Under the pieces are notes generated by a model. The model saw only the letters and a list, made by a program, of their open reading frames with translations. It had not been told where the DNA came from and ran no database searches. A DNA stretch of 64,000 nucleotides from RPQJ01 sp963706755 (GTDB taxonomy: Bacteria > Pseudomonadota > Gammaproteobacteria > Steroidobacterales > Steroidobacteraceae), in the NCBI GenBank assembly GCA_963706755.1, contig CAVPNH010000011.1, positions 186,001-250,000 on the forward strand, in the 5' to 3' direction. Shown piece by piece: positions 20,701 through 30,399 of the stretch; position 1 is the stretch's first letter, and the number at the start of each line of letters is the position of its first letter. A program made the translations under genes and the position numbers.

Positions 20701-21691
20701 CGACCTCGAGTCGCTGCGCCGGGAACTGCGATCCGCAGGTGCTGCCACCGCAGTCGTCGCGCAGGGCCACGCCTGGGAACGCGAGGGTGTACAGAGGTGG
20801 GACTTCGGGGACATCCCGCAGGATGTCAGCGTCAGGATCGCCGGGGTGTCGGTGCGGATGCATCCGGGCATTGAGGACGCGGGTGCTGCGGCTCGGCTGC
20901 GGCTCTTTCCGGCCGCAGCCCAGGCGATGCTCGCAACACGCCACGGTGTGGTAAGGCTCGCGGCGCTCGCCATGCCCCAGCAGCACGACCTGGTCCGTCG
21001 TCAGTGCGCGGCGGACCGGGACCTGACGCTGCTCGCCGCCGCCGCGGGGATGGGCCGAGCCCTGTTCGACGAGATCGCGGATCGCGCAGTCGCCGAGGCC
21101 ATTCATGCCGGGGCGAAACGCGAGCCGCGCAGCGGAGCGGAATTCGACGCGGCCGTGGATGCGGCGCGGGCGGGCGTCGCGGAGCAGGGCGCGGAGTTGC
21201 TGCGACTCGCGCGCAACGCGCTGGCGGCGCTCAAGGACGCACGTGCCGCACTGGGCGCCCTTGGCGCGCCGGCGTTTGCCGCGGCGCGCGAGTCGATCAC
21301 GCGCCAGCTCGCCGAACTCACCGCGCCGGGCTGGCTGCGTCGTACTCCGGACCCGTGGTTGCGGCAGCTTCCGAAATATCTCAAGGCGGCGGCGCGGCGC
21401 GCCGATCGCCTGCGCAATGCAGTCGACCGCGACCGCAAGCTGCACGAGCGGCTGGTCCCGTACGAAGCAGCCCTGCGGGAACTCGAACTCGCGCATGCAG
21501 GTGAATTCCCGCGCGGCATCGAGCGTGAGCGGCTGCGCTGGATGCTCGAGGAATTCCGCGTCTCGCTCTTCGCCCAGGAACTGCGGACCCTGCAGCCCGT
21601 CTCGGCCACGCGGCTGGACGAGCAGCTGCGCCTGGCCAGGGCCGAATCGCGCGACCCGCAGGCGAGCCGGCGGGCGCAGGTCCCCCGCTGA
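17741..21691 (+). CDS. hrpA: ATP-dependent RNA helicase HrpA
   Basis: A 1316-residue DEAH-box RNA helicase, close to the 1300 residues of E. coli HrpA, which rescues stalled or collided ribosomes. Walker A is GATGSGKSTQLPK near residue 104 and motif II is LDEAHERNLN near 200. SATIETSRFAEFF is motif III, and QRKGRCGRVGEGICIRLY is motif VI. HA2 and OB-like domains follow, then the long HrpA-specific C-terminal part (about 600-1316). The GTG at 17741 overlaps mazG by 31 bp; it is the longest frame and later starts cannot be excluded. The convergent aldehyde dehydrogenase ends 5 bp downstream. Confidence 0.95.
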   Translation: MARGKAGSPLTARLARGRETLDQCLLRDRRRFAAWIERLSQRGPSLEPRELDRLEGQVRASVAQAEARRQSVPAIRYDETLPVHARRDAIAAAIASSQIVIVSGATGSGKSTQLPKICLELGRGVQGMIGHTQPRRIAAQALAHRVAEEIGSTTGDLVGYQVRFSDRTSPRTLVKLMTDGLMLRELEGDPLLERYDTLILDEAHERNLNVDFLLGVCKRLVRRRPELRVIVTSATIETSRFAEFFDGAPVVDVEGRSYPVEVRYRPLHEDDAEAPSLPEAVGQALDELAGDGRGIDGDALVFLPGERQIAECSELLARTRAGDWEVLPLYARLSATDQERIFARHSRRRAVLATNVAETSLTIPGLRFVVDSGLARVSRYSPRTKFQRLPIEPVSQASADQRKGRCGRVGEGICIRLYAEDEFEARPRYTDPEILRTNLASLILQMAALGLGAPEDFPFLDPPDTRLLNDGYRLLQELSAVDGDRRITRLGRRMAGLPVDPRLARVLLEAARTGCLAEALVIAAFLSIPDPRERPAEQAEAAGERHAQFADERSDFIAILNLWRAAREQAAGGNRPPRRWCKENFLSFVRIREWQDLHEQLSEVTAALDIAPNTRPATSSVLHQAILTGFLGGIGALDEDRTYLGARDARFVIAPGTPLKKRSPRWVVAASLVETQRLYARMVAQVQPSWIESAGAHLVRRSYGEAEWAAERGMVMARETVSLYGRVLSSGRQVNFATVDPATARRMFVEEALVRGQSSLRAGFLERNEAAQRGIERLEAKLRRRDLLAHDDVLAAFYLERIPADVATVRSFEHWWRAEERRQPNRLDMPSEVMLAEPLPEMAEDAYPDTWSLHGNELPLSYVFDPTSPDDGVTLTVPLPLLGTLAPAELDWLVPGHLREKVIALLRGLPKELRRELVPIPVAADRFIASMQGPGAGGLFEQLGRFVTENAGRATEAAAFAGIALPDALRLNIRVVDAGGREVRRGRDLESLRRELRSAGAATAVVAQGHAWEREGVQRWDFGDIPQDVSVRIAGVSVRMHPGIEDAGAAARLRLFPAAAQAMLATRHGVVRLAALAMPQQHDLVRRQCAADRDLTLLAAAAGMGRALFDEIADRAVAEAIHAGAKREPRSGAEFDAAVDAARAGVAEQGAELLRLARNALAALKDARAALGALGAPAFAAARESITRQLAELTAPGWLRRTPDPWLRQLPKYLKAAARRADRLRNAVDRDRKLHERLVPYEAALRELELAHAGEFPRGIERERLRWMLEEFRVSLFAQELRTLQPVSATRLDEQLRLARAESRDPQASRRAQVPR

Positions 21692-21696
21692 CCGGC

Positions 21697-23226
21697 TCAG
21701 CCCGAGACGTCGAAGTTGATGCCCTGCGCGAGCAGTGGCTGGCTTCCCCAGTTCACCGTACAGGTCTGGCGGCGCATGTAGACCTTCCAGGCATCCGAGC
21801 CCGACTCGCGCCCGCCGCCCGTGTCCTTCTCGCCGCCGAAGGCGCCGCCGATCTCGGCGCCCGACGTGCCGATGTTGACGTTCGCGATGCCGCAGTCGGA
21901 GCCGCTCGCCGAGAGGAAGCGCTCCGCGTGCTGCAGGCGGTCGGTGAAGATGGCCGACGAAAGCCCATGGGCGACGTCGTTCTGCATGGCGATCGCGTGG
22001 TCGAGGTCGCGGAACGGGATCAGGTACAGGATCGGCGCGAAGGTCTCGGTGCGGACGATTTCCCAGTCGTTGCTCGCCACCACGACCGCGGGCTCGACGA
22101 AGAATCCGGGCCGGTCGAGCGCCTTGCCGCCGCAGAGCAGCCGTCCGCCGCTGGCCACCGCCTTGGCGACGGCGGCCTCGAACTGGCGCACGGCGCCCGC
22201 GTCCACGAGTGGTCCCATCAGCGTGCTGGCGTCGAGCGGGTCGCCGATGCGCACCTGCCGGTAGGCCCGGGTGAGTCGCTGTTCGAGGTCGGCGAGCCGC
22301 GACTCGTGCACGAGTACGCGGCGCGTCGTCGTGCAGCGCTGGCCCGCGGTGCCCACCGCGCCGAACACGATGGACGGCACCGCGAGGTCGAGGTTGGCCT
22401 GTTCGTCCACGATGATCGCATTGTTGCCGCCGAGTTCGAGCAGGCTCCTGCCGAGGCGCTGCGCGACGCGCGCGCCCACGTCGCGTCCCACGTGCGTCGA
22501 ACCCGTGAAGGACACGAGATCCACGCGCCGGTCGTCCACGAAGCGGTTCGCGAGGTCGTGAGTGGCGTCCACGAACATCTGGAAGATGCCCGGATAGCCG
22601 TGGCGCTCCAGCACGCCGTTCGCCAGGCGCTGCACTGCGACGCCGCAGAGTGCCGTCTTGAGGGAGGGCTTCCAGACCGTGACGTTGCCGCAGATGGCCG
22701 CGAGGAACGCGTTCCAGGACCAGACGGCGACGGGGAAGTTGAATGCGCTCACGACGCCGACGACGCCGAGCGGGTGCCACTGCTCGAACATGCGGTGGTT
22801 CGGACGCTCCGAGTGCATGGAGAGGCCGTAGAGCATGCGTGACTGGCCGACCGCGAAGTCGGCGATGTCGATCATCTCCTGGACCTCGCCGTCGCCCTCG
22901 GCCTTGATCTTGCCCATCTCGAGCGCGACCAGGCTGCCGAGGTCGGACTTGTGCTTGCGCAGTTCGTCGCCCACGAGCCGCACGGCTTCACCGCGCTTGG
23001 GCGCCGGCACCGACCGCCAGGCGAGCGCGACTTCGCGCGAGGAAGCCATCACCTGCTCGAACTGGGCGGGCGTGGTCGCGAGCACGCTCGCGATGACCTG
23101 TCCGGTCGCAGGGTTCACGGAATCGATGCGGCGAGCCGCAGGGTCCGTGAGCCAGCCGCCGTTCGACGACCAGGTGCCTGGGTTCAGGGCTTCGAGCCCG
23201 AGATTGGTGAGTACCTTGTCCATCAC
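21697..23226 (-). CDS. amaB: Alpha-aminoadipic semialdehyde / piperideine-6-carboxylate dehydrogenase
   Basis: A 509-residue aldehyde dehydrogenase of the ALDH7 (antiquitin) group, which oxidises alpha-aminoadipate semialdehyde to alpha-aminoadipate in lysine breakdown. The catalytic Cys is in GTAGQRCTTTRR and the general-base Glu in LLELGGNNAI. NVNIGTSGAEIGGAFGGEK and the C-terminal RRQTCTVNWG are group hallmarks. The ATG overlaps the TGA of the upstream saccharopine-dehydrogenase-like gene by 4 bp. The pair can convert lysine to aminoadipate in two steps. Confidence 0.88.
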   Translation of the reverse strand: MMDKVLTNLGLEALNPGTWSSNGGWLTDPAARRIDSVNPATGQVIASVLATTPAQFEQVMASSREVALAWRSVPAPKRGEAVRLVGDELRKHKSDLGSLVALEMGKIKAEGDGEVQEMIDIADFAVGQSRMLYGLSMHSERPNHRMFEQWHPLGVVGVVSAFNFPVAVWSWNAFLAAICGNVTVWKPSLKTALCGVAVQRLANGVLERHGYPGIFQMFVDATHDLANRFVDDRRVDLVSFTGSTHVGRDVGARVAQRLGRSLLELGGNNAIIVDEQANLDLAVPSIVFGAVGTAGQRCTTTRRVLVHESRLADLEQRLTRAYRQVRIGDPLDASTLMGPLVDAGAVRQFEAAVAKAVASGGRLLCGGKALDRPGFFVEPAVVVASNDWEIVRTETFAPILYLIPFRDLDHAIAMQNDVAHGLSSAIFTDRLQHAERFLSASGSDCGIANVNIGTSGAEIGGAFGGEKDTGGGRESGSDAWKVYMRRQTCTVNWGSQPLLAQGINFDVSG

Positions 23227-24392
23227 TTTCCTCCGTCGGCGGTGCGCTGCTGGCCGGTCTGGCCGGCGACCACCATGCGCCCCGAGATTTCCTTCGTGCC
23301 CGCATCTGCATAGTGCCGGCCGAAGCGGTTGTCCAGCACGTCCACGAGGCGGAAGTCCTCCTGCCTCACGAAGCCACGGTAGCGACCGGGTGTCTTGAGC
23401 GCCAGGTCCACCACGGCGGTGACGCCCGCGGCGGTCGTCACCTGGATCGCCGACCAGAGGCGCCCGGCGATCATCTGCGGGTAGATCTTGCTCACGTAGT
23501 TCTCCTCGCGCAATTCACCGGACTGCCGGCCGGTGACGGCGACGTACACGATCACCACGTCCTGCAGCGTCTGCGGCACGGCATTCTCGAGGATGCGCTT
23601 CAGGGTGGCGCGATCCTGGTTGAGCTTCAGGTCGTTCATCAGGAGCCGCATCTGCGCGCAGTGGCCCGGGTAGCGCATGGTCTTGTAGTCCATGCTCTCG
23701 GCGCGCTGCCCGTAGGTGTCGCCGAGCGAGCCGAGCCCGCCCGAGGTGTTGAAGGCCTCGTACAGCGTCCCGTCGATCTCGATCTCCTCGAGCCCTTCGA
23801 GCGGCGCGGCTTCGGTCGCGCGGCCGTTCGCGATGCACTCGCAGGGATTGCCGTACTCGTTGATGAGACCCTCGGTGGACCAGGTGAGCGAGTACTTGAG
23901 GACGTTGTTCGGGTGCTGGGGCAGGGCGCCCACGCGCAGCTTGACGCTGCGCAGCTCGTCGAAGTGGCCGATGAGGGCGTTGGCCGCGATGCTGATGAAA
24001 CCGGGCGCGAGCCCGCACTGCGGCACGAACGCGGTCTCCGCGCCCTCCGCGACGCGACGCACGCCGCGAGTCACCGCCACGTCCTCGGTGAGGTCGAAGT
24101 AGTGCGTGCCGGCCGCGCGCGCGGCCTCGGCCACCGCCACGTTGCAGTAGTACGGCAGGCTCGAGACCACGGCCTCGACCGGGTGGGCGCGCAGGTGAGC
24201 CGCGAGCGCCTCGGCGTTGCCGGCATCGAACCCGAAGGCGCGCAGCTGGTCGAGATCGTGCGCGGCAACGACCGACCGGGCGACGCTCGCGTTCACGTCT
24301 GCGACGTGCACCTCGTAGTCGCCGGTTTCGGCGAGCAGGCCGGAGATCAACGAACCGATCTTGCCTGCCCCGAGGACGAGGACCTTGTGCAT
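23223..24392 (-). CDS. Saccharopine dehydrogenase family, probable lysine 6-dehydrogenase
   Basis: A 389-residue member of the saccharopine dehydrogenase family. It opens with the NAD-binding motif VLVLGAGKIGSLISGLLAE, and the central part has HYFDLTEDVAVTRGVRR and PQCGLAPGFISIAANAL, both typical of this family. Enzymes of this size include lysine 6-dehydrogenase (lysine to piperideine-6-carboxylate), and the coupled downstream ALDH7 gene would use that product. A saccharopine reductase role is possible too. The ATG at 24392 gives the proper Rossmann start. It is divergent from the DAHP synthase gene across 154 bp. Confidence 0.82.
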   Translation of the reverse strand: MHKVLVLGAGKIGSLISGLLAETGDYEVHVADVNASVARSVVAAHDLDQLRAFGFDAGNAEALAAHLRAHPVEAVVSSLPYYCNVAVAEAARAAGTHYFDLTEDVAVTRGVRRVAEGAETAFVPQCGLAPGFISIAANALIGHFDELRSVKLRVGALPQHPNNVLKYSLTWSTEGLINEYGNPCECIANGRATEAAPLEGLEEIEIDGTLYEAFNTSGGLGSLGDTYGQRAESMDYKTMRYPGHCAQMRLLMNDLKLNQDRATLKRILENAVPQTLQDVVIVYVAVTGRQSGELREENYVSKIYPQMIAGRLWSAIQVTTAAGVTAVVDLALKTPGRYRGFVRQEDFRLVDVLDNRFGRHYADAGTKEISGRMVVAGQTGQQRTADGGK

Positions 24393-24546
24393 TCGGAAAC
24401 TCCTGGACGGTGTGTCTGCCCGGTCGCGCAGCTGTGCTTGATTGTGGCCCGGGGCATCGTTTAAGGGCGCGATTCTGACGAAACCACCGCGGCGCGTCAC
24501 CCCCGGGGTTCTACTGCGGTGCGTGGATACCGGTTACGATTGACGG

Positions 24547-25905
24547 GTGAGCCAGATCTCGAACAGCACCGACGGGTGGTCACCGACCAGCTGGCAATCG
24601 CGCCCGGCCGCCCAGCAGGCGACCTACCGTGACCCGGCCGCGCTCGAGCGCGCCGTAGCCTCGCTCGCGCGGCTACCGCCGATCGTCGTCTCCTGGGAGG
24701 TCGAGGCGCTGAAGCAGCAGATCGCGGAGGCTCAGCAGGGCAACCGATTCCTGCTGCAGGGGGGCGATTGCGCGGAGTCACTGGAGGACTGCGAGTCGGG
24801 CCAGATCGCCCGCAAGCTCAAGATCCTCCTGCAGATGAGCCTCGTGCTCCTGCACGGTCTCAGGAAGCCCGTGATCCGCGTGGGCCGGTTCGCGGGCCAG
24901 TACGCAAAACCGCGTTCCGCCGATACCGAGACGCGCGATGGCCTGACCCTGCCGACCTACCGGGGCGATCTCGTGAACCGGCCCGGCTTCTCCGCGGCGG
25001 AGCGCGAGCCGGATCCCGAACTGCTGCTCCGCGCGTACGAGCGCGCGGCGCTCACGCTCAATTTCGTGCGTGCCCTGATCGACGGCGGCTTCGCGGACCT
25101 GCACCACCCGGAATACTGGGACCTGGGATTCGTCCACCACTCACCGTGGCGCGACCAGTACCGGCAGATCGTCACGTCGATCTCCGACTCGCTCGATTTC
25201 TTCGAGGCGATGAGCGGCGGTCGCGTGCACGAAGGCAGCCGCGCGCCGTTCTACGCGAGCCACGAGGCGCTGCACCTGCACTACGAGCAGGCCCAGACGC
25301 GCTACATCGAGCGGCAGGGGCGCTGGTACAACCTCTCGACGCACCTGCCGTGGATCGGGCTCCGCACGGCCGAGCTCGGTGGTGCGCACGTCGAATACTG
25401 CCGCGGCATCGCGAATCCCGTGGGCGTCAAGGTCGGCCCCAGGATGGACGCCGCGTGGGTGCAGGGGCTCTGCAGGACGCTGAATCCGCGGGGGGAACCC
25501 GGCCGGCTCGTGCTCATCCACCGCATGGGCGCGAAGGGCGTGGATGCCGGGCTGCCGCCCATGATCGAGGCAGTGCGGGCGACCGGTATCCCCGTGCTGT
25601 GGGTATGCGACCCGATGCACGGGAACACCGAAACGACGCATTCGGGCGTGAAGACGCGACGTTTCGACAACATCGTGGCGGAACTGGAGAGTTCGTTCCG
25701 TATCCACCGCGAGCTCGGCAGCTACCTCGGTGGCGTGCACTTCGAGCTCACGGGCGAGGAGGTCACGGAATGCACGGGCGGTGCGCGGGGCCTCGGCGAC
25801 GGCGACCTCGCGCGGGCCTACCGGACGACGGTGGACCCGCGGCTCAACTACGAGCAGGCCCTCGAGCTCGCGATGCGGATCGCGGCGAACGCACGTTCGA
25901 CCTGA
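24547..25905 (+). CDS. Class II 3-deoxy-7-phosphoheptulonate synthase
   Basis: A 452-residue plant-type (AroA-II) DAHP synthase, the first step of aromatic amino-acid synthesis from phosphoenolpyruvate and erythrose 4-phosphate. Family landmarks are LLQGGDCAESLEDC near 74, IRVGRFAGQYAKPRS near 113, GDLVNRPGF near 140, and the C-terminal CDPMHGNTETTHSGVKTR and VHFELTGEEVTECTGG. The metal Cys and Glu ligands are present. The start is a GTG at 24547. Its last 62 bases overlap the 3' end of the convergent pseudouridine synthase gene. No attenuator-like leader is visible upstream. Confidence 0.93.
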   Translation: MSQISNSTDGWSPTSWQSRPAAQQATYRDPAALERAVASLARLPPIVVSWEVEALKQQIAEAQQGNRFLLQGGDCAESLEDCESGQIARKLKILLQMSLVLLHGLRKPVIRVGRFAGQYAKPRSADTETRDGLTLPTYRGDLVNRPGFSAAEREPDPELLLRAYERAALTLNFVRALIDGGFADLHHPEYWDLGFVHHSPWRDQYRQIVTSISDSLDFFEAMSGGRVHEGSRAPFYASHEALHLHYEQAQTRYIERQGRWYNLSTHLPWIGLRTAELGGAHVEYCRGIANPVGVKVGPRMDAAWVQGLCRTLNPRGEPGRLVLIHRMGAKGVDAGLPPMIEAVRATGIPVLWVCDPMHGNTETTHSGVKTRRFDNIVAELESSFRIHRELGSYLGGVHFELTGEEVTECTGGARGLGDGDLARAYRTTVDPRLNYEQALELAMRIAANARST

Positions 25906-26476
25906 CCCGTCCGGGGGCAAGATCCCGCTCGGCGTCTTCGCGGGGGACCTCACGCCATTGCCCGGGCTGCAGGCCTTCGACCGACCAGGGTCCCACAGCG
26001 ATGCGTATCAGCCTGAGCGTCGGGTGTCCGACCGCGGCGGTCATTCGACGCACCTGCCGGTTCCTGCCTTCCTTGAGTTCGAGTTCGATCCAGGCCGTCG
26101 GTATCGCCTTGCGGCTGCGGATCGGCGGGTCGCGGGGCCAGAGCCACTCGGGCTCGGCCACGAGGCGAGCGGCAGCGGGCAGGGTCGGTCCGTCGTTAAG
26201 GGTCACGCCCCGCCTGAGACGCTCGATGGCGTCCGGCGCCACCGCTCCCTCGACCTGGGCGAGATAGACCTTGGGATACGGGGCACCTGGCTGGCTGATC
26301 CTCGCCTGCCAGGGTCCGAAGTCCGTGAGTACCATCAGGCCTTCGCTGTCGTAGTCCAGGCGCCCGGCGGGGTACACACCAGGCGTGGAAACGAGGTCCC
26401 TCAGGCACCGCCGCTGGTCCGGGCTCGTGAACTGCGGGAGGACCTGGAAGGGCTTGTTCAGCAGGATCAGGCGCAT
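25844..26476 (-). CDS. rluE: 23S rRNA pseudouridine synthase, RluE-like
   Basis: A 210-residue RsuA-family pseudouridine synthase most like RluE, which modifies U2457 of 23S rRNA in E. coli. The catalytic motif GRLDYDSEGLMVLTDFG near residue 36 contains the Asp, and LKEGRNRQVRRMTAAVGHPT is the conserved C-terminal motif. No S4 domain precedes the catalytic domain, as in RluE. The ATG at 26476 fits the family start RLILLNKPF. The last 20 residues are Arg/Ser-rich and overlap aroG antisense, so the true end of function may be earlier. Confidence 0.9.
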   Translation of the reverse strand: MRLILLNKPFQVLPQFTSPDQRRCLRDLVSTPGVYPAGRLDYDSEGLMVLTDFGPWQARISQPGAPYPKVYLAQVEGAVAPDAIERLRRGVTLNDGPTLPAAARLVAEPEWLWPRDPPIRSRKAIPTAWIELELKEGRNRQVRRMTAAVGHPTLRLIRIAVGPWSVEGLQPGQWREVPREDAERDLAPGRVRSNVRSPRSASRARGPARS

Positions 26477-26593
26477 CGTGGAAATTAGCTCTTGCCGTGT
26501 GCGCGGTGCAAAGTCTATTCTCTTATTGCGCTGCAACAATGGCGCGCCCGGCTTTCATTCAGTTCCGGGCGCGGCCGCACCCTGGAGCCTGCC

Positions 26594-28201
<1,608 letters not shown>

Positions 28202-28228
28202 CCGAATTCGCTACACGAGGATCGAGAA

Positions 28229-29539
28229 ATGACCGACAAGGCTGCGACCGAACTGCGCAAGGACTGGCGGGAGAACCCGCGCTGGCAGGGCATCAAGCGC
28301 CCGTACAAGGCCGAGGACGTCGTGCGGCTGCGCGGCAACGTGCAGATCGAGCACACGCTCGCGCGCCTCGGCGCCGAGAAGCTGTGGAAGCTCGTGAACA
28401 CCGAGCCCTACGTCAACTGCCTCGGTGCCCTCACGGCGGGCCAGGCGATGCAGCAGGTGAAGGCCGGTTTGAAGGCCATCTACCTGTCGGGCTGGCAGGT
28501 CGCGGCCGATAACAACAGCTACATGTCCATGTACCCGGACCAGTCGCTGTACCCCGTGGACTCGGTGCCGAAGGTCGTCGAGCGCATCAACTCCACGTTC
28601 AAGCGTGCGGACGAGATCCAGTGCTCGCGCGGCATCCACCAGCGGTCGGCCGAGTACGTGGACTTCTTCGCGCCGATCGTGGCGGACGCGGAGGCCGGCT
28701 TCGGCGGCGTGCTGAACGCCTTCGAGCTCATGAAGGCGATGATCCGCGCCGGTGCGGCCGGCGTGCACTTCGAGGACCAGCTCGCGTCGGTCAAGAAGTG
28801 CGGCCACATGGGCGGCAAGGTGCTGGTGCCGTCGCAGGAGGCGGTGCAGAAGCTCGTCGCCGCACGCCTCGCGGCGGACGTGATGGGGGTGCCGACGATC
28901 GTGCTCGCCCGCACGGACGCCGAGGCCGCCGACCTCCTCACGAGCGACGTGGACGAGAACGACAAGCCGTTCTGCACGGGCGAGCGGACGCCGGAGGGCT
29001 TCTACCGCACGAAGCCAGGCGTGGAGCAGTCGATTTCCCGAGGCCTGGCGTACGCGCCGTATGCCGACATGGTGTGGTGTGAGACAGGCAAGCCGGACCT
29101 GGCGTTTGCGAAGAAGTTCGCCGAGGCAATCCGCAAGGAGCACCCGGGCAAGCTGCTGGCCTACAACTGCTCGCCGTCGTTCAACTGGAAGAAGAACCTC
29201 GACGACAAGACCATCGCGAAGTTCCAGCGCGAGCTGGGTGCGATGGGCTACAAGTACCAGTTCATCACCCTGGCTGGAATCCACTCGATGTGGTTCCACA
29301 TGTTCGACCTCGCGCAGGAGTACTCGAAGCACGGCATGACGGCGTATGTGGAGAAGGTGCAGGAGGCGGAGTTCGGGGCGCGCGACCGCGGCTACACCTT
29401 CGTCTCGCACCAGCAGGAAGTGGGCACGGGCTACTTCGACGAAGTCACGCAGGCGATCCAGGGCGGGCACTCGTCCACGACCGCCATGCATGGCTCAACG
29501 GAAGAAGAGCAGTTCAATACGGGCGGCGCCCACCACTGA
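28229..29539 (+). CDS. aceA: Isocitrate lyase
   Basis: A 436-residue isocitrate lyase that splits isocitrate into glyoxylate and succinate. The catalytic signature KKCGHMGGKVLVP lies near residue 190, and ALTAGQAMQQVKAGLKAIYLSGWQ near 66 is the conserved barrel start. YNCSPSFNWKKN near 312 is the glyoxylate-binding segment. It is the second gene of an aceBA operon. No AceK lies downstream. An intrinsic terminator follows the stop by 25 bases. Confidence 0.96.
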   Translation: MTDKAATELRKDWRENPRWQGIKRPYKAEDVVRLRGNVQIEHTLARLGAEKLWKLVNTEPYVNCLGALTAGQAMQQVKAGLKAIYLSGWQVAADNNSYMSMYPDQSLYPVDSVPKVVERINSTFKRADEIQCSRGIHQRSAEYVDFFAPIVADAEAGFGGVLNAFELMKAMIRAGAAGVHFEDQLASVKKCGHMGGKVLVPSQEAVQKLVAARLAADVMGVPTIVLARTDAEAADLLTSDVDENDKPFCTGERTPEGFYRTKPGVEQSISRGLAYAPYADMVWCETGKPDLAFAKKFAEAIRKEHPGKLLAYNCSPSFNWKKNLDDKTIAKFQRELGAMGYKYQFITLAGIHSMWFHMFDLAQEYSKHGMTAYVEKVQEAEFGARDRGYTFVSHQQEVGTGYFDEVTQAIQGGHSSTTAMHGSTEEEQFNTGGAHH

Positions 29540-29563
29540 CGGCGGGCCACCGCGGACGGAATG

Positions 29564-29600
29564 CGGCCCGGGCGGGAAACCGTCCGGGCCGTTTCGTTTC
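29564..29600 (+). terminator. Rho-independent terminator of aceBA
   Basis: A 12-bp GC-rich stem (CGGCCCGGGCGG pairing with CCGTCCGGGCCG, one G-U wobble) with a GAAA tetraloop is followed by TTTCGTTT. It lies 25 bases after the aceA stop codon. Confidence 0.85.
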
Positions 29601-29659
29601 CGGCCGGGGGATGCTGGTAACCTCGTCCGTGCAGCCACGATCCGAACGGTGCAGCTAGC

Positions 29660-30307
29660 GTGAGCAAGTCCTTCGATCCGCAGTGCCGCCGGTGCCCGAG
29701 GCTTGCGGAGTTCCTCGACGAGGGCAGGGCACGGTACCCCGCCTATCACTGCGCGCCCGTAGCGCCGTTTGGGGACGAGCGACCGAGGCTGCTCGTGGTC
29801 GGGCTTGCCCCCGGGTTCCACGGCGCCAACGCCACTGGACGGCCATTCACGGGTGATTACGCAGGCGTCCTGCTCTACGAGACCCTGCACCGATTTGGCT
29901 GGGCGAGCGCTCCCGTATCGCTCTCCGCCAGCGACGGGCTCAATCTGCCGGGCTGCAGGATCACGAACGCGGTGAAGTGCGTGCCGCCCGGGAACAAGCC
30001 CACACCGGCCGAGACCGCGACCTGCAATGCTTTCCTGGCGGCGGAGCTTGCGGCGCTCGATCCGCGCGCGATCATCCTTGCGCTGGGCGCAATCGCCCAT
30101 GGCGCGGTTCTGCGGGCACATGGGCTGAAGGTGTCGGCCCATGCGTTCGGCCATGGCGCCATGCACGTGCTGCCGGGCGGGCGAATTCTCGTCGATTCGT
30201 ACCACTGCAGCCGCTACAACACGCAGACGAGGCGGCTCACCACTGACATGTTCCGGGAGGTGGTTGGCAGGGCGACGGCAAGAGCCCGGACAGCGGTTCG
30301 TGACTAG
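29660..30307 (+). CDS. Uracil-DNA glycosylase family 5 (UdgB type)
   Basis: A 215-residue uracil-DNA glycosylase of the type 5 group, which removes uracil and other deaminated bases. Motif 1 is VVGLAPGFHGANATGRPFTG near residue 47, and SYHCSRYNTQTRRLT near 180 is the DNA-inserting motif with HCS where others have HPS. Four cysteines (CRRC at the N-terminus, AVKCVPPGNKP, and TATC) fit the 4Fe-4S cluster. The start is a GTG at 29660. The downstream neighbour uvrC is also a repair gene, but an inverted repeat separates them. Confidence 0.9.
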   Translation: MSKSFDPQCRRCPRLAEFLDEGRARYPAYHCAPVAPFGDERPRLLVVGLAPGFHGANATGRPFTGDYAGVLLYETLHRFGWASAPVSLSASDGLNLPGCRITNAVKCVPPGNKPTPAETATCNAFLAAELAALDPRAIILALGAIAHGAVLRAHGLKVSAHAFGHGAMHVLPGGRILVDSYHCSRYNTQTRRLTTDMFREVVGRATARARTAVRD

Positions 30308-30372
30308 CGCTTGGCGGTCAGTGGCGCGAGCCTCGAACGAAGGCTCTTCACTAACCGCTGACCGCTGATCAC
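30300..30372. repeat. Imperfect inverted repeat with inner hairpin
   Basis: Outer arms 30300-30323 and 30349-30372 are imperfect inverted copies, about two thirds of positions matching. Between them GAGCCT and AGGCTC form a perfect 6-bp inner stem. The right arm shares ACCGCTGATCAC with the repeat at 8003-8042. It overlaps the last codons of the glycosylase gene. It looks like a dispersed REP-like element and not a terminator, as no U-run follows. Confidence 0.5.
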
Positions 30373-30399
30373 CAGTCACTTTCCTACTACACTCGACTC

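Noticed and set aside
24393..24546. Trp-type attenuator ahead of the DAHP synthase gene
   Set aside because: No leader peptide with aromatic codons and no terminator-like hairpin with a U-run.
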